From Candidatus Latescibacterota bacterium (GTDB lineage: Bacteria; Latescibacterota; UBA2968; GCA-2709665), in NCBI GenBank assembly GCA_030746455.1, contig JASLMQ010001050.1, forward strand, positions 1-6,883: 6,883 nucleotides of DNA, written 5' to 3'. The position numbers and the translations under genes are program-made. Position 1 is the stretch's first letter. Every line of letters begins with the position of its first letter. The notes under the pieces were generated by a model. That model searched no databases. It saw nothing but the letters and a program-made list of their open reading frames with translations, and was not told the origin of the DNA. Of the stretch, positions 1 to 6,701 are shown one piece after another.

Positions 1-584
1 TCCGCGATGTGAGTCTCAGCGGCCTCTCTCTTATAACCTCAGCGGGTAGCCAGCTGGTGGGATCGCCCGAGGTTCCCCTGGAGCGGATCCGCTTCTCCGA
101 TGTGGACTGGCTGGTCAGAGGCGGCACCGAGGACCTGAGCTTCGCCGAGAAGATGCCCGAGCGGCCGTTCCGATCCGGGTATTCCGGCGTGGGTGGGGGA
201 CCGGCGCTTCCCTACGTCATGTATGCGACCCACGTCGAAGGCCTGGAGCTCGAGAACGTCCGGGTGCAGTGGGATTCCATCTCCAGGGTCTGGCGCGATG
301 GGTTCTTCATCGAGAATTCGAATGACGTGTCCCTGACCGGTCTCCGCCTGCGGCAGCCTCAGGACGACGATGGAGCCGCCGTTCACAGCCGAGCCAATAC
401 CGGCGTCACGGTGAGGGATTGCCGCGCCGATGTCGGAACGGGTGTCTTCCTCCGGGCGGAGGCGTCTCCAGCGGGTTCGCGCATCCGATGCGGGGGAAAC
501 GATATGGCTGACGCAAGAGAGCCCGCGCAGTCGGACGTACCGTTCGAGCCCTTCCGCGATCTCCGCGCCGGTGGGGACCGTTAG
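1..584 (+). CDS. C-terminal part of a right-handed beta-helix (GH28-like) protein, 5' end outside window
   Basis: The reading frame is already open at the left edge (first full codon at base 3) and ends with TAG at 582-584, giving 193 visible residues. A GTG at 9-11 is internal, because the same coil pattern continues upstream of it. The sequence shows successive short beta-helix coils: pieces such as ERIRFSDVDW, GLELENVRVQW, DVSLTGLRL and GVTVRDCRA, each a run of alternating hydrophobic residues ending near an Asn or Asp turn. This is the pattern of GH28 (polygalacturonase-like) and related parallel beta-helix proteins, and the closing segment with GTGVFLRAE and GGND resembles the C-terminal coils of such bacterial proteins as I remember them. 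The catalytic Asp residues of GH28 would lie upstream, so activity and substrate cannot be judged. It ends only 22 bases before sulfatase 1, which suggests one operon. It could instead be a pectate-lyase-like or non-catalytic beta-helix protein. Confidence 0.72.
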   Translation, partial: RDVSLSGLSLITSAGSQLVGSPEVPLERIRFSDVDWLVRGGTEDLSFAEKMPERPFRSGYSGVGGGPALPYVMYATHVEGLELENVRVQWDSISRVWRDGFFIENSNDVSLTGLRLRQPQDDDGAAVHSRANTGVTVRDCRADVGTGVFLRAEASPAGSRIRCGGNDMADAREPAQSDVPFEPFRDLRAGGDR

Positions 585-593
585 CCCGAACCC

Positions 594-597
594 GAGG
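594..597 (+). promoter_or_regulatory. Ribosome binding site that decides the start of sulfatase 1
   Basis: GAGG at 594-597 lies 9 bases before the ATG at 607. The earlier in-frame ATG at 598 directly abuts this motif and could not use it. The site therefore favours 607, where the sulfatase homology also begins. In-frame codons farther upstream (from about 430) overlap the beta-helix gene and read as arginine/serine-rich shadow sequence. Confidence 0.6.
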
Positions 598-606
598 ATG
601 GAAACC

Positions 607-2079
607 ATGGCCAAACGCAACATCGTCTTCTTCCACGCCGAAAGCTGGGACGGCCGGATGCTGGGGTTGCTGGGCCATCCAGCCTTGAGAGACGCCACGC
701 CCAACATAGACCGGATCGCGCACCAGGGCATGTTCCTCCCCAACGCCTACTGCTCCCACCCCATCTCCTGTCCCTCTCGTGCCAACATGTGGTCGGGCCG
801 GTACACGCATAACTGCGAGAGCTGGAACAACTACCGTGGCCTGGAGCCGCACATGTGGGCACTTCTGGACGAGTTGCCCAAGACGCACAACCTGGCCACC
901 TTTGGGAAGCTCGACTACCGCTCCGGCGGTCACACCCTCCTGGCGCGCGTCACCGCGTGGCTCGGAGCATCTGGGATAGACAAACCCAGCTACGACTTCG
1001 ATGGGGCCCAATGCTTCAGCATCGAAGACGATGCGGATCCCCGCTGTCACCGCGCGGACTGGCATAAGGTCGACGACGGCATCGCCTTCCTGGAGCAGCA
1101 GAGCGGGAATGCCGAGCGTCCGTTCTTCCTCTACGTCAGCACGGGACTGGTCCACGCCGCCTTCAACACGAACCGCTACTGGCTCGACCGGATACCCGAA
1201 GATGCCGTGGACATCCCCCCCATAGACCACTGCGACCATCCCTGCATCCGATTCCAGCGCAACAGCAAAGCGTGGCGCTACGGCTTCGACGACGAGGCCG
1301 TCAGAACGGTCCGCCGCATCTACTTCGCGATGTGCGCTGAGGCCGACGCGATGGTCGGCGCCGTGTACGATGCCCTCCAGCGCCTCGGTCTGGCCGAGTC
1401 CACCTACTTCGTCTTTTCCAGCGACCACGGCGAGCTGGCGCTCGAGCACCAGCAGTACTACAAGATGTCCCTCTACGAAGGATCCGTGCGCGTCCCAATG
1501 CTCATGACCGGACCGAACATCCCGGCTCAGGGGAGAACGGAGAACCTGGTCTCCACGGTCGATCTGTGTCCAACCTTCCTCGAGATGGCCGGGCTCGAGG
1601 AGCAGCCGGGATGCGACGGCGAGAGTCTACTCCCTCTTGCCACAGGAGCGATGACGGACAGCCGGAACAGCGCCTACGCCTGCTTCACGGGCACCACCAT
1701 GAACACCTCGGCCTACATGCTGCGCCGGGACAACTGGAAGTACATCGCCTACCCGGGTCAGCCCAGTCAGCTCTTCAATGTCGCGAGCGACCCTGGAGAA
1801 CTGCAGGACCTGAGCGCCGACAGGACCGATGTCGTCCGGCAGCTGGACGCAGAGCTGCGGAAGGTCGTGGACTACGAGCAGACCCACAGCGACTGGCAGG
1901 CCTACTGCAAGGAGGCCTGCAGGGAGTGGCGCCGCCAGGCCCAACGAGGCCTCTATGTCGATAATTCCTACAGCCTCAAAGGCAACCCAAGCTCCGACTA
2001 CTGGACGATCATGGACAACTGTTTCACCGGCTACAACGAGGACGACGAAGCAGTGGTTGAGAGGTGGCTGAACGAGTGA
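607..2079 (+). CDS. Sulfatase 1: S1-family formylglycine sulfatase, arylsulfatase K-like (probable uronate-2-O-sulfatase)
   Basis: A 490-residue type I sulfatase ending with TGA. The activation motif is C55-P-S-R58 followed by SGR65; C55 would be converted to formylglycine by a separate enzyme not in this window. Other expected active-site residues are K101, H183, D273-H274 and K286. The protein recalls human arylsulfatase K (lysosomal glucuronate-2-sulfatase) over its whole length: ESWNN (71-75), FGKLDY (99-104), MCAEADAM (242-249), SDHGELALEH (272-281), YKMS (285-288), YMLR (370-373) and WKYIAY (377-382) have near-identical counterparts there, including D-H where most sulfatases have D-N. 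This is memory-based comparison, not a computed alignment. Inferred role: removing 2-O-sulfate from uronic acid at the end of a sulfated oligosaccharide. The calcium-ligand Asp of ARSK (DSFDGR) appears as E12 (ESWDGR). The N-terminus starts directly at the first strand (MAKRNIVFFH), with no signal peptide. The beta-helix gene is 22 bases upstream and sulfatase 2 is 82 bases downstream. Sulfatase family is near certain; substrate is tentative. Confidence 0.93.
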   Translation: MAKRNIVFFHAESWDGRMLGLLGHPALRDATPNIDRIAHQGMFLPNAYCSHPISCPSRANMWSGRYTHNCESWNNYRGLEPHMWALLDELPKTHNLATFGKLDYRSGGHTLLARVTAWLGASGIDKPSYDFDGAQCFSIEDDADPRCHRADWHKVDDGIAFLEQQSGNAERPFFLYVSTGLVHAAFNTNRYWLDRIPEDAVDIPPIDHCDHPCIRFQRNSKAWRYGFDDEAVRTVRRIYFAMCAEADAMVGAVYDALQRLGLAESTYFVFSSDHGELALEHQQYYKMSLYEGSVRVPMLMTGPNIPAQGRTENLVSTVDLCPTFLEMAGLEEQPGCDGESLLPLATGAMTDSRNSAYACFTGTTMNTSAYMLRRDNWKYIAYPGQPSQLFNVASDPGELQDLSADRTDVVRQLDAELRKVVDYEQTHSDWQAYCKEACREWRRQAQRGLYVDNSYSLKGNPSSDYWTIMDNCFTGYNEDDEAVVERWLNE

Positions 2080-2161
2080 AGCCAACGAAGTTCAGATTCT
2101 CCTTTCGCGGCTTTGGCGAGTTTCGTGGTTTCCCGGATTCTGAGGCTGAACTGGAGCGAAT

Positions 2162-3262
2162 ATGAGCAGCAGACCCAACATCATCTACATCCTCGCGGAT
2201 GACATGGGATACGGCGACGTATCCTGCCTCAACGAGGAGTCACGGATCCGAACCACGCATATCGACCGGCTGGCAGAGGGGGGCATGCGGTTCTGCGATG
2301 CTCATTCCAGCTCCACCGTTTGCACCCCGTCCCGATACAGCATCCTGACTGGACGCTACGCCTGGCGCTCCCAGCTGAAGCAGGGGGTGACCTTCGGCTA
2401 TGACGGTCCGCTGATCGACTCGGACAGAATGACCGCCGCCTCACTGCTCAAGGACCACGGCTACACGACCGCCTGCGTCGGGAAGTGGCACCTGGGATGG
2501 ACCTGGCCCAGACGCGGCGACGGCGAGGAGGACGTGGACTACACGAAGCCCATCGAAGACGGCCCCACCTCGCTCGGATTCGACGCCTTCTTCGGCATCA
2601 GCGCCTCGCTCGACATGCCGCCATACGTCTACGTCGAGAACGACACGCCTACCGCGACCCCCGATCGGATCGTCCCCGAAGGCGAAGACATGGGCTTCTG
2701 GCGGGAGGGGCCCATTGCCCCCGATTTCACGCATGTGGACGTTCTGCCCGAGCTGACCCGCAGGGCCCTGGCATGGATCGATCGAAGCGCCGAACAGGAT
2801 GCCCCCTTCTTTCTGTATTTCCCGCTCCCGGCTCCTCACACGCCGATTCTCCCCACCCCCGAGTTCCTCGGCAGGTCCGGCACGAACGCCTATGGCGACT
2901 TCTGCCTGCAGGTCGATGACGTCGTCGGCCAGATCCTGGCGTCCCTGGATCAGCACGGTCTGACCGACGATACCATTGTGGTCTTCACCACCGACAACGG
3001 ATGCTCGCCGAGGGCCGACTTCGAAGCATTGGGCCGGATCGGCCACAGGCCAAGCTACGTCTTCCGAGGCCACAAGGCCGACATCTATGAGGGCGGGCAC
3101 CGCATTCCGCTTCTGGTCCGCTGGCCGGATCGCATCCGTCCTGGAAGCCGGACCGACGAAACGGTCTGCCTCATCGACCTGCTGGCGACCTGCGCCGACG
3201 TACTCGGCGTCGAGCTTCCGGACAACGCGGGCGAGGACAGCGTGAGCAACCTTCCCATGTGA
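2162..3262 (+). CDS. Sulfatase 2: arylsulfatase A-type S1 sulfatase, main part, ended early by an in-frame TGA
   Basis: ATG at 2162 follows GGAG (2153-2156) at 5-base spacing, and the protein begins with the standard first strand and calcium site (LADDMGYGD, D13-D14). There is no signal peptide. The activation motif is C54-T-P-S-R58 with TGR, the canonical cysteine-type formylglycine site. Further active-site residues are K108 and H110 (GKWHLG), H226 (PAPHTP), D278-N279 (TTDNG) and K305 (GHKADIYEGG), so the catalytic core is complete. Expected activity is hydrolysis of a sulfate ester on a sugar; the position cannot be told. The frame stops with TGA at 3260-3262 after 366 residues, but the same frame then continues with clear family sequence to 3664 (see next entry), giving about 499 residues if read through, a normal length. 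As written, the product lacks the C-terminal subdomain that packs against the core, and is probably unstable or inactive. It may be a pseudogene or contain a base-calling error. The family call is secure. Confidence 0.9.
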   Translation: MSSRPNIIYILADDMGYGDVSCLNEESRIRTTHIDRLAEGGMRFCDAHSSSTVCTPSRYSILTGRYAWRSQLKQGVTFGYDGPLIDSDRMTAASLLKDHGYTTACVGKWHLGWTWPRRGDGEEDVDYTKPIEDGPTSLGFDAFFGISASLDMPPYVYVENDTPTATPDRIVPEGEDMGFWREGPIAPDFTHVDVLPELTRRALAWIDRSAEQDAPFFLYFPLPAPHTPILPTPEFLGRSGTNAYGDFCLQVDDVVGQILASLDQHGLTDDTIVVFTTDNGCSPRADFEALGRIGHRPSYVFRGHKADIYEGGHRIPLLVRWPDRIRPGSRTDETVCLIDLLATCADVLGVELPDNAGEDSVSNLPM

Positions 3263-3664
3263 GAGGGTGCCTCCATCGACGGCCCTCTGCGAGAGGCGAC
3301 CGTTCACCACTCCATCGACGGATCGTTTTCCATTCGGAAAGGGAAGTGGAAACTCGAGATGTGCCCCGGATCGGGGGGATGGAGCTATCCCAGACCGGGG
3401 GTGGAGTGTGACGGCCTACCGCCCATTCAGCTCTATGATCTGAGCAACGACATTGCGGAATCTCGAAACGTCTACGACAAGCATCCCGAGGTGGTCGATG
3501 AGCTGAAGGCCCTGCTCACGCAGTACGTCGAGAACGGCCGAAGCACGCCCGGAGCGAAGCAGGGGAATGTCGGCGGCATCGAGTGGGAGCAGCTCTGGTG
3601 GATGCTCTCGAGGACGCCCGACTTGGCCAACCCGGCGGATACGGATGAGGGTGACTGGCGCTGA
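3263..3664 (+). pseudogene. C-terminal remainder of sulfatase 2, in frame after the nonsense codon
   Basis: These 402 bases are in the same frame as sulfatase 2 and encode 133 residues before TGA at 3662-3664. The content is the usual C-terminal subdomain of arylsulfatase A-type enzymes: a strand pair with REATVHHS, the SIRKGKWKLE segment, a CPGSGGWS loop and the closing IQLYDLSND motif, then a helix (HPEVVDELKALL) and a tail. The first in-frame ATG (3359) is the Met of KLEMCPG, inside a beta strand and without a convincing ribosome binding site, so independent translation is unlikely. The frame is identical on both sides, so a substitution such as TGG to TGA (Trp to stop, reading LPMWEGA) explains the break better than an indel. 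Together with 2162-3262 this forms one gene of 2162-3664. Confidence 0.85.
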
Positions 3665-3787
3665 TACCTTCACCCAGATTGAGCGGTTCTTTGACCCAGA
3701 GGACGTGGGGAGCCTCCTTTCTTGGCAGAAAGAGGAATTCTCTCTTGCGCGACGGATCACCCACTGTTCCGGGTTTCCACAGTCCAC

Positions 3788-3805
3788 GATTGCCCAAAGG
3801 CAATC
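3788..3805. repeat. Small perfect hairpin in the gap before the GH20-type gene
   Basis: GATTGCC (3788-3794) and GGCAATC (3799-3805) are perfect reverse complements around a CAAA loop, giving a 7-bp stem. No T-run follows (CCCCCT comes next), so it is not a standard intrinsic terminator. A TACAAT sequence resembling a -10 box lies at 3810-3815, 45 bases before the next start codon, but no matching -35 element stands at the right distance. The hairpin could be an operator, an mRNA processing or stability element, or chance. The rest of the 196-base gap (3665-3860) shows no gene that I can support. Confidence 0.35.
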
Positions 3806-3850
3806 CCCCTACAATGGCCAAGGACTCGTACCCTCAACTCAGCAACCAAC

Positions 3851-3854
3851 GGAG
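3851..3854 (+). promoter_or_regulatory. Ribosome binding site that fixes the start of the GH20-type gene
   Basis: GGAG at 3851-3854 lies 6 bases before ATG 3861. The frame is open farther upstream to about 3567, but that stretch overlaps the end of sulfatase 2 and has no family resemblance, so 3861 is chosen. Confidence 0.7.
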
Positions 3855-3860
3855 AGCCCC

Positions 3861-6536
3861 ATGCTCATCGGATGTCTGACTGGCAATGGCAAGCGAATCC
3901 CAATCGACGGCACCTACGCCTTCCACGCCCCGGGGGTGACCGGTCCCCTCGTTCCGGACCTCGCTCCGGATCGGGCGGAGGGCGCCGGTCCGTTTCCCTT
4001 CTCCGAAGGCGCACTCACCGACGGCGACGCCACGACGAACGTTGCCTGGCGCGCCACCACGGTCGGCGAGGCCGGCATCGATATCGTGATTGAGTTGGAC
4101 GGGCGGTACTTCGTGGACCGGGTGGTCCTGCATCAGCCGCAAGAGAAGCGGGCGGCAGCGACCGAGCCGGTGGCGCGACCGGAGACAGGCAACGTAGAGG
4201 CCGCCGGCCACGTTGAGCCCGAGGGGCTGTCCAGCGTGGAGGTCTATGCGGTTTCAGGAGAAGCCCGCGGTCCGGCGTTGGTCGGACGCGCCGGTCAGCG
4301 CGGTCCCGAAGTCTTCCCCGACGGCCCGATCGCCGTGAGCGTGGGCGTCGAGGCGACCGAGCTGGTGGTGCGGCTCATCTCCTACCAGCGGAACATCCGT
4401 CTGGCCGGACTCGAGGTGTGGGGAGCCGGCCCTGGAGAGCCTGCCGTCTTCCCCTTGCCATCGAAGATGGCGCGTCTGTCGGGGGAGCCCTTCGTCCTCT
4501 CGGGCGATGCCGAGATCATCGTGGGGTCAGCGGCATCCGAGGACTCTCATTTCGCTGCGAAGCTACTCTCGGAGAAGCTGCAGGAAGACTATGGACGATC
4601 CATCCCGGTGGTGCGAAAAGACGGCGAGGAGACCGGCGGTTCGATCCTGATCGGCAAGGCTGGAGAGTCTGGCATACTGGATTCCGCCGGGCTTCCTCCT
4701 CAGGATCAGCCCGAAGGCTATGCATTGAAGGTCGAGACGGAGAGAGCGGCCATCCTCGCGAGCGATCGCCGCGGCTTGATCTACGGCGTGGAGACCTTTC
4801 TCCAGTTGCTGGAGGCTGGCGATCCCGATCCGACTGCCGCTCCCTGTCTGATCGAGGACGCCCCCCGGCTGGAATTCCGGGGTGCGCATCTGTTCCTGCC
4901 AGCCAGAGATCAAATCGAGTATACCAAACGCCTCATCCGGTACCTCCTGGCGCCGATGAGACTGAACACGATCTTCCTGGAGCTCGCCGGCGGCATGCGT
5001 TTCGACCGCCGCCCGGAGATCGCCGAGACCTGGGAGCGGAACAGCCAGCTGGCCGCCGAGGGGAAGGGCCCGGCAATGCCACACGGCGAGGTCAGCGGAG
5101 GCGGGTGGCTCACCAAAGAGGAGGTGAGGGATCTCGTCGACTACGCGCGCGACCACGGGATCGAGGTCATCCCCGAGATCCAATCCCTGAGTCATGTCCA
5201 GTATCTGACAATGACCTATCCGGACATCGCGGAGAAGCCGGTGAAGAACGGTTTCCCGGACTCCTACTGTCCTCTGCATCCCGAGAGCCACAAGATCGTA
5301 TTCGACATGATCGACGAGATCGTCGACCTCCTGGGACCCTTGCGCTACATCCACATGGGGCACGACGAAGTCTACACCATGGCCGAGTGCCCTCGCTGCG
5401 AAGGCAGGTCGCGAGACGAGCTTTTCGCGCACGACGTCAATGCCATACACGCCTATTTGAACGACAAGGGTATCGGCATGATGATATGGGCCGATATGCT
5501 CCAGCCGTGGCAGTACTACTCCGGGGACAACGCAGCGGCCCTGATTCCCAAGGACATCGTCATGCTCGAGTTCGTCTGGTATTTCCGCACCTGGGCGGAC
5601 ACCGAGGACATCCTGCTTGAGAACGGCTTCCAGGTCATCTTCGGGAACTGCTACTCCTCCCACTTCACCCGCTACGACAACCGGACCCACAAGGAGGGCG
5701 TGATCGGAACGCAGGTGTCGGTCTGGGCCGGCACCAACGAAGAAGACATGGGTCGGCTTGGAAAGATCTACGACCTGATCTATTCGGCCAACACCTCATG
5801 GTCGGAGCACTGCCAGGACGAGCTCCGCTGGACGTTCGACCGCAAGGTCTCGGCGATGCTACCCGGAATCCGCGCCCGGCTCCGTGGCCAGGCGGCGCCC
5901 CTCCCGTCTGTTGCTGAATCGATTGAACCAATCGATCTGCATGCGCAGCTCACCGCGCCGCGCCGCGACTTCACGGGCGCCTGCGGCGGGTACGATCTCA
6001 CCGGCCTGCCGGTAGGCGAAACGGCCCTGTGTGGCCTGCCCTTTCATCTCGGCGATGGGGTGGTGCTGGTCCAGTCCGAACACGTCCGTGATCGTGTAGG
6101 TCCCGATGAGGTGAGGGTCCCGGTGGCGGACAAGATCGCCGCGTTGGTCTTCGCCCACACCTGCACCGCCTCGGCACTTGTGGAGCCCTTTGGCCCACGT
6201 ATGCCGGTCGGACGCTACGAGGTCGGGTACGCGGACGGGACGATCGAAAGCGTCGACGTAGCCTTCGGATATCACGTGGCCGAATGGAATCGCAGGCACG
6301 GTGAGCCCATCGGCCCCACCTCCCACCGGCACGCGGGCTACATGGCAACCTACCCGGTGGACCCCTTTTGGCAGGGGAAGACCGTAGACGGCGAGGATGT
6401 CACGCTCTATGGGATGGAGTGGGCCAATCCGCACCCGGAGAAGGAGGTGTCCTCCGTCCGAATTGTGTCAGCCGACAGCGGGACCGATGCATCCCTGCTC
6501 GTGGCCGGCATCACTGCCCTGAAGGCAGCCACCTGA
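3861..6536 (+). CDS. GH20-type beta-N-acetylhexosaminidase with N-terminal discoidin-like domain
   Basis: An 891-residue multidomain glycoside hydrolase ending with TGA. Residues about 45-190 look like an F5/8 type C (discoidin, carbohydrate-binding) domain: DGDATTNVAW, then IDIVIELDGRYFVDRVVLHQ, closing with RNIRLAGLEVWG; it carries an Ala/Glu/Pro-rich insertion at about 97-122. Residues about 205-325 match the alpha/beta domain that precedes GH20 catalytic barrels (SILIGKAG, EGYALKV, DRRGLIYGVETFLQLL). The barrel spans about 335-675 with H498-M-G-H-D502-E503, the GH20 H-x-G-x-D-E signature; D502 would orient the substrate acetamido group and E503 would be the acid/base. IPEIQSLSHVQYL (437-449) and the Trp-rich strands at 571-578 and 620-622 fit the active-site wall. 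The classic GH20 TDDxGWR segment is absent and replaced by LELAGGMRFD (373-382), so this is a divergent branch. Residues about 690-891 form a beta-rich domain I cannot name. No signal peptide is seen. Likely role: releasing terminal N-acetylhexosamine after desulfation. The exact sugar is unknown. Confidence 0.88.
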   Translation: MLIGCLTGNGKRIPIDGTYAFHAPGVTGPLVPDLAPDRAEGAGPFPFSEGALTDGDATTNVAWRATTVGEAGIDIVIELDGRYFVDRVVLHQPQEKRAAATEPVARPETGNVEAAGHVEPEGLSSVEVYAVSGEARGPALVGRAGQRGPEVFPDGPIAVSVGVEATELVVRLISYQRNIRLAGLEVWGAGPGEPAVFPLPSKMARLSGEPFVLSGDAEIIVGSAASEDSHFAAKLLSEKLQEDYGRSIPVVRKDGEETGGSILIGKAGESGILDSAGLPPQDQPEGYALKVETERAAILASDRRGLIYGVETFLQLLEAGDPDPTAAPCLIEDAPRLEFRGAHLFLPARDQIEYTKRLIRYLLAPMRLNTIFLELAGGMRFDRRPEIAETWERNSQLAAEGKGPAMPHGEVSGGGWLTKEEVRDLVDYARDHGIEVIPEIQSLSHVQYLTMTYPDIAEKPVKNGFPDSYCPLHPESHKIVFDMIDEIVDLLGPLRYIHMGHDEVYTMAECPRCEGRSRDELFAHDVNAIHAYLNDKGIGMMIWADMLQPWQYYSGDNAAALIPKDIVMLEFVWYFRTWADTEDILLENGFQVIFGNCYSSHFTRYDNRTHKEGVIGTQVSVWAGTNEEDMGRLGKIYDLIYSANTSWSEHCQDELRWTFDRKVSAMLPGIRARLRGQAAPLPSVAESIEPIDLHAQLTAPRRDFTGACGGYDLTGLPVGETALCGLPFHLGDGVVLVQSEHVRDRVGPDEVRVPVADKIAALVFAHTCTASALVEPFGPRMPVGRYEVGYADGTIESVDVAFGYHVAEWNRRHGEPIGPTSHRHAGYMATYPVDPFWQGKTVDGEDVTLYGMEWANPHPEKEVSSVRIVSADSGTDASLLVAGITALKAAT

Positions 6537-6565
6537 GCCTGGCAGGTCGCACTTTTCGCGTTTGG

Positions 6566-6625
6566 AGCCTGTCCCGGCCGACTGCAAGAATGCCACTTCA
6601 ACAGGCTGTCAACGCCAGCCGGGAC
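6566..6625. repeat. Nested, mutually exclusive inverted repeats after the GH20-type gene
   Basis: Three short perfect pairings share this stretch: AGCCTGT (6566-6572) with ACAGGCT (6601-6607); GTCCCGGC (6571-6578) with GCCGGGAC (6618-6625); and GGCTG (6604-6608) with CAGCC (6616-6620). The pairs overlap, so an RNA could fold only some of them at once. The last is followed by GGGACGTTTCTCGTT, a weak pyrimidine tail, so a poor transcription terminator for the upstream genes is possible. No uniform U-tract is present. The remaining gap (6537-6692) has no gene I can support. Confidence 0.3.
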
Positions 6626-6692
6626 GTTTCTCGTTCCGGGTTCTGGTGTTCGTGTAACCGCAGGCCCGGAGCCTTTGCACCCAACCAAGACT

Positions 6693-6697
6693 GGAGG
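6693..6697 (+). promoter_or_regulatory. Strong ribosome binding site for the right-edge gene
   Basis: GGAGG at 6693-6697, the full Shine-Dalgarno core, stands 4 bases before ATG 6702. It is the main support for the partial gene that follows. Confidence 0.6.
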
Positions 6698-6701
6698 CGG
6701 A

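Noticed and set aside
430..606. N-terminal extension of sulfatase 1.
   Set aside because: It overlaps the beta-helix gene, has shadow-like Arg/Ser-rich composition, and sulfatase homology begins at 607.
3262..3288. A 6-bp stem (AGAGGG 3262-3267 with CCCTCT 3283-3288) starts at the last base of the in-frame TGA, suggesting a selenocysteine insertion hairpin.
   Set aside because: The stem is short with a 15-base loop and lacks a recognisable bacterial SECIS apex, sulfatases are not known selenoproteins, and the position is outside the active site. A Trp-to-stop change is simpler.
3359..3664. Separate 101-residue gene starting at ATG 3359.
   Set aside because: It is in frame with sulfatase 2 and its Met lies within a conserved C-terminal strand. 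There is no convincing ribosome binding site.
3790..3815. Promoter TTGCCC / TACAAT before the GH20-type gene.
   Set aside because: The spacer is only 14 bases, too short for a normal sigma-70 promoter, and the TTGCCC is part of the hairpin.
3567..3860. N-terminal extension of the GH20-type protein by 98 residues.
   Set aside because: It overlaps the end of sulfatase 2, contains no family sequence, and a good GGAG site points to ATG 3861.
4563..5690. Long minus-strand reading frame (375 codons) opposite the GH20-type gene, with similar ones opposite the other genes.
   Set aside because: High-GC coding DNA commonly leaves long antisense frames open. The translations show no recognisable domain, and the + strand proteins have clear motifs.
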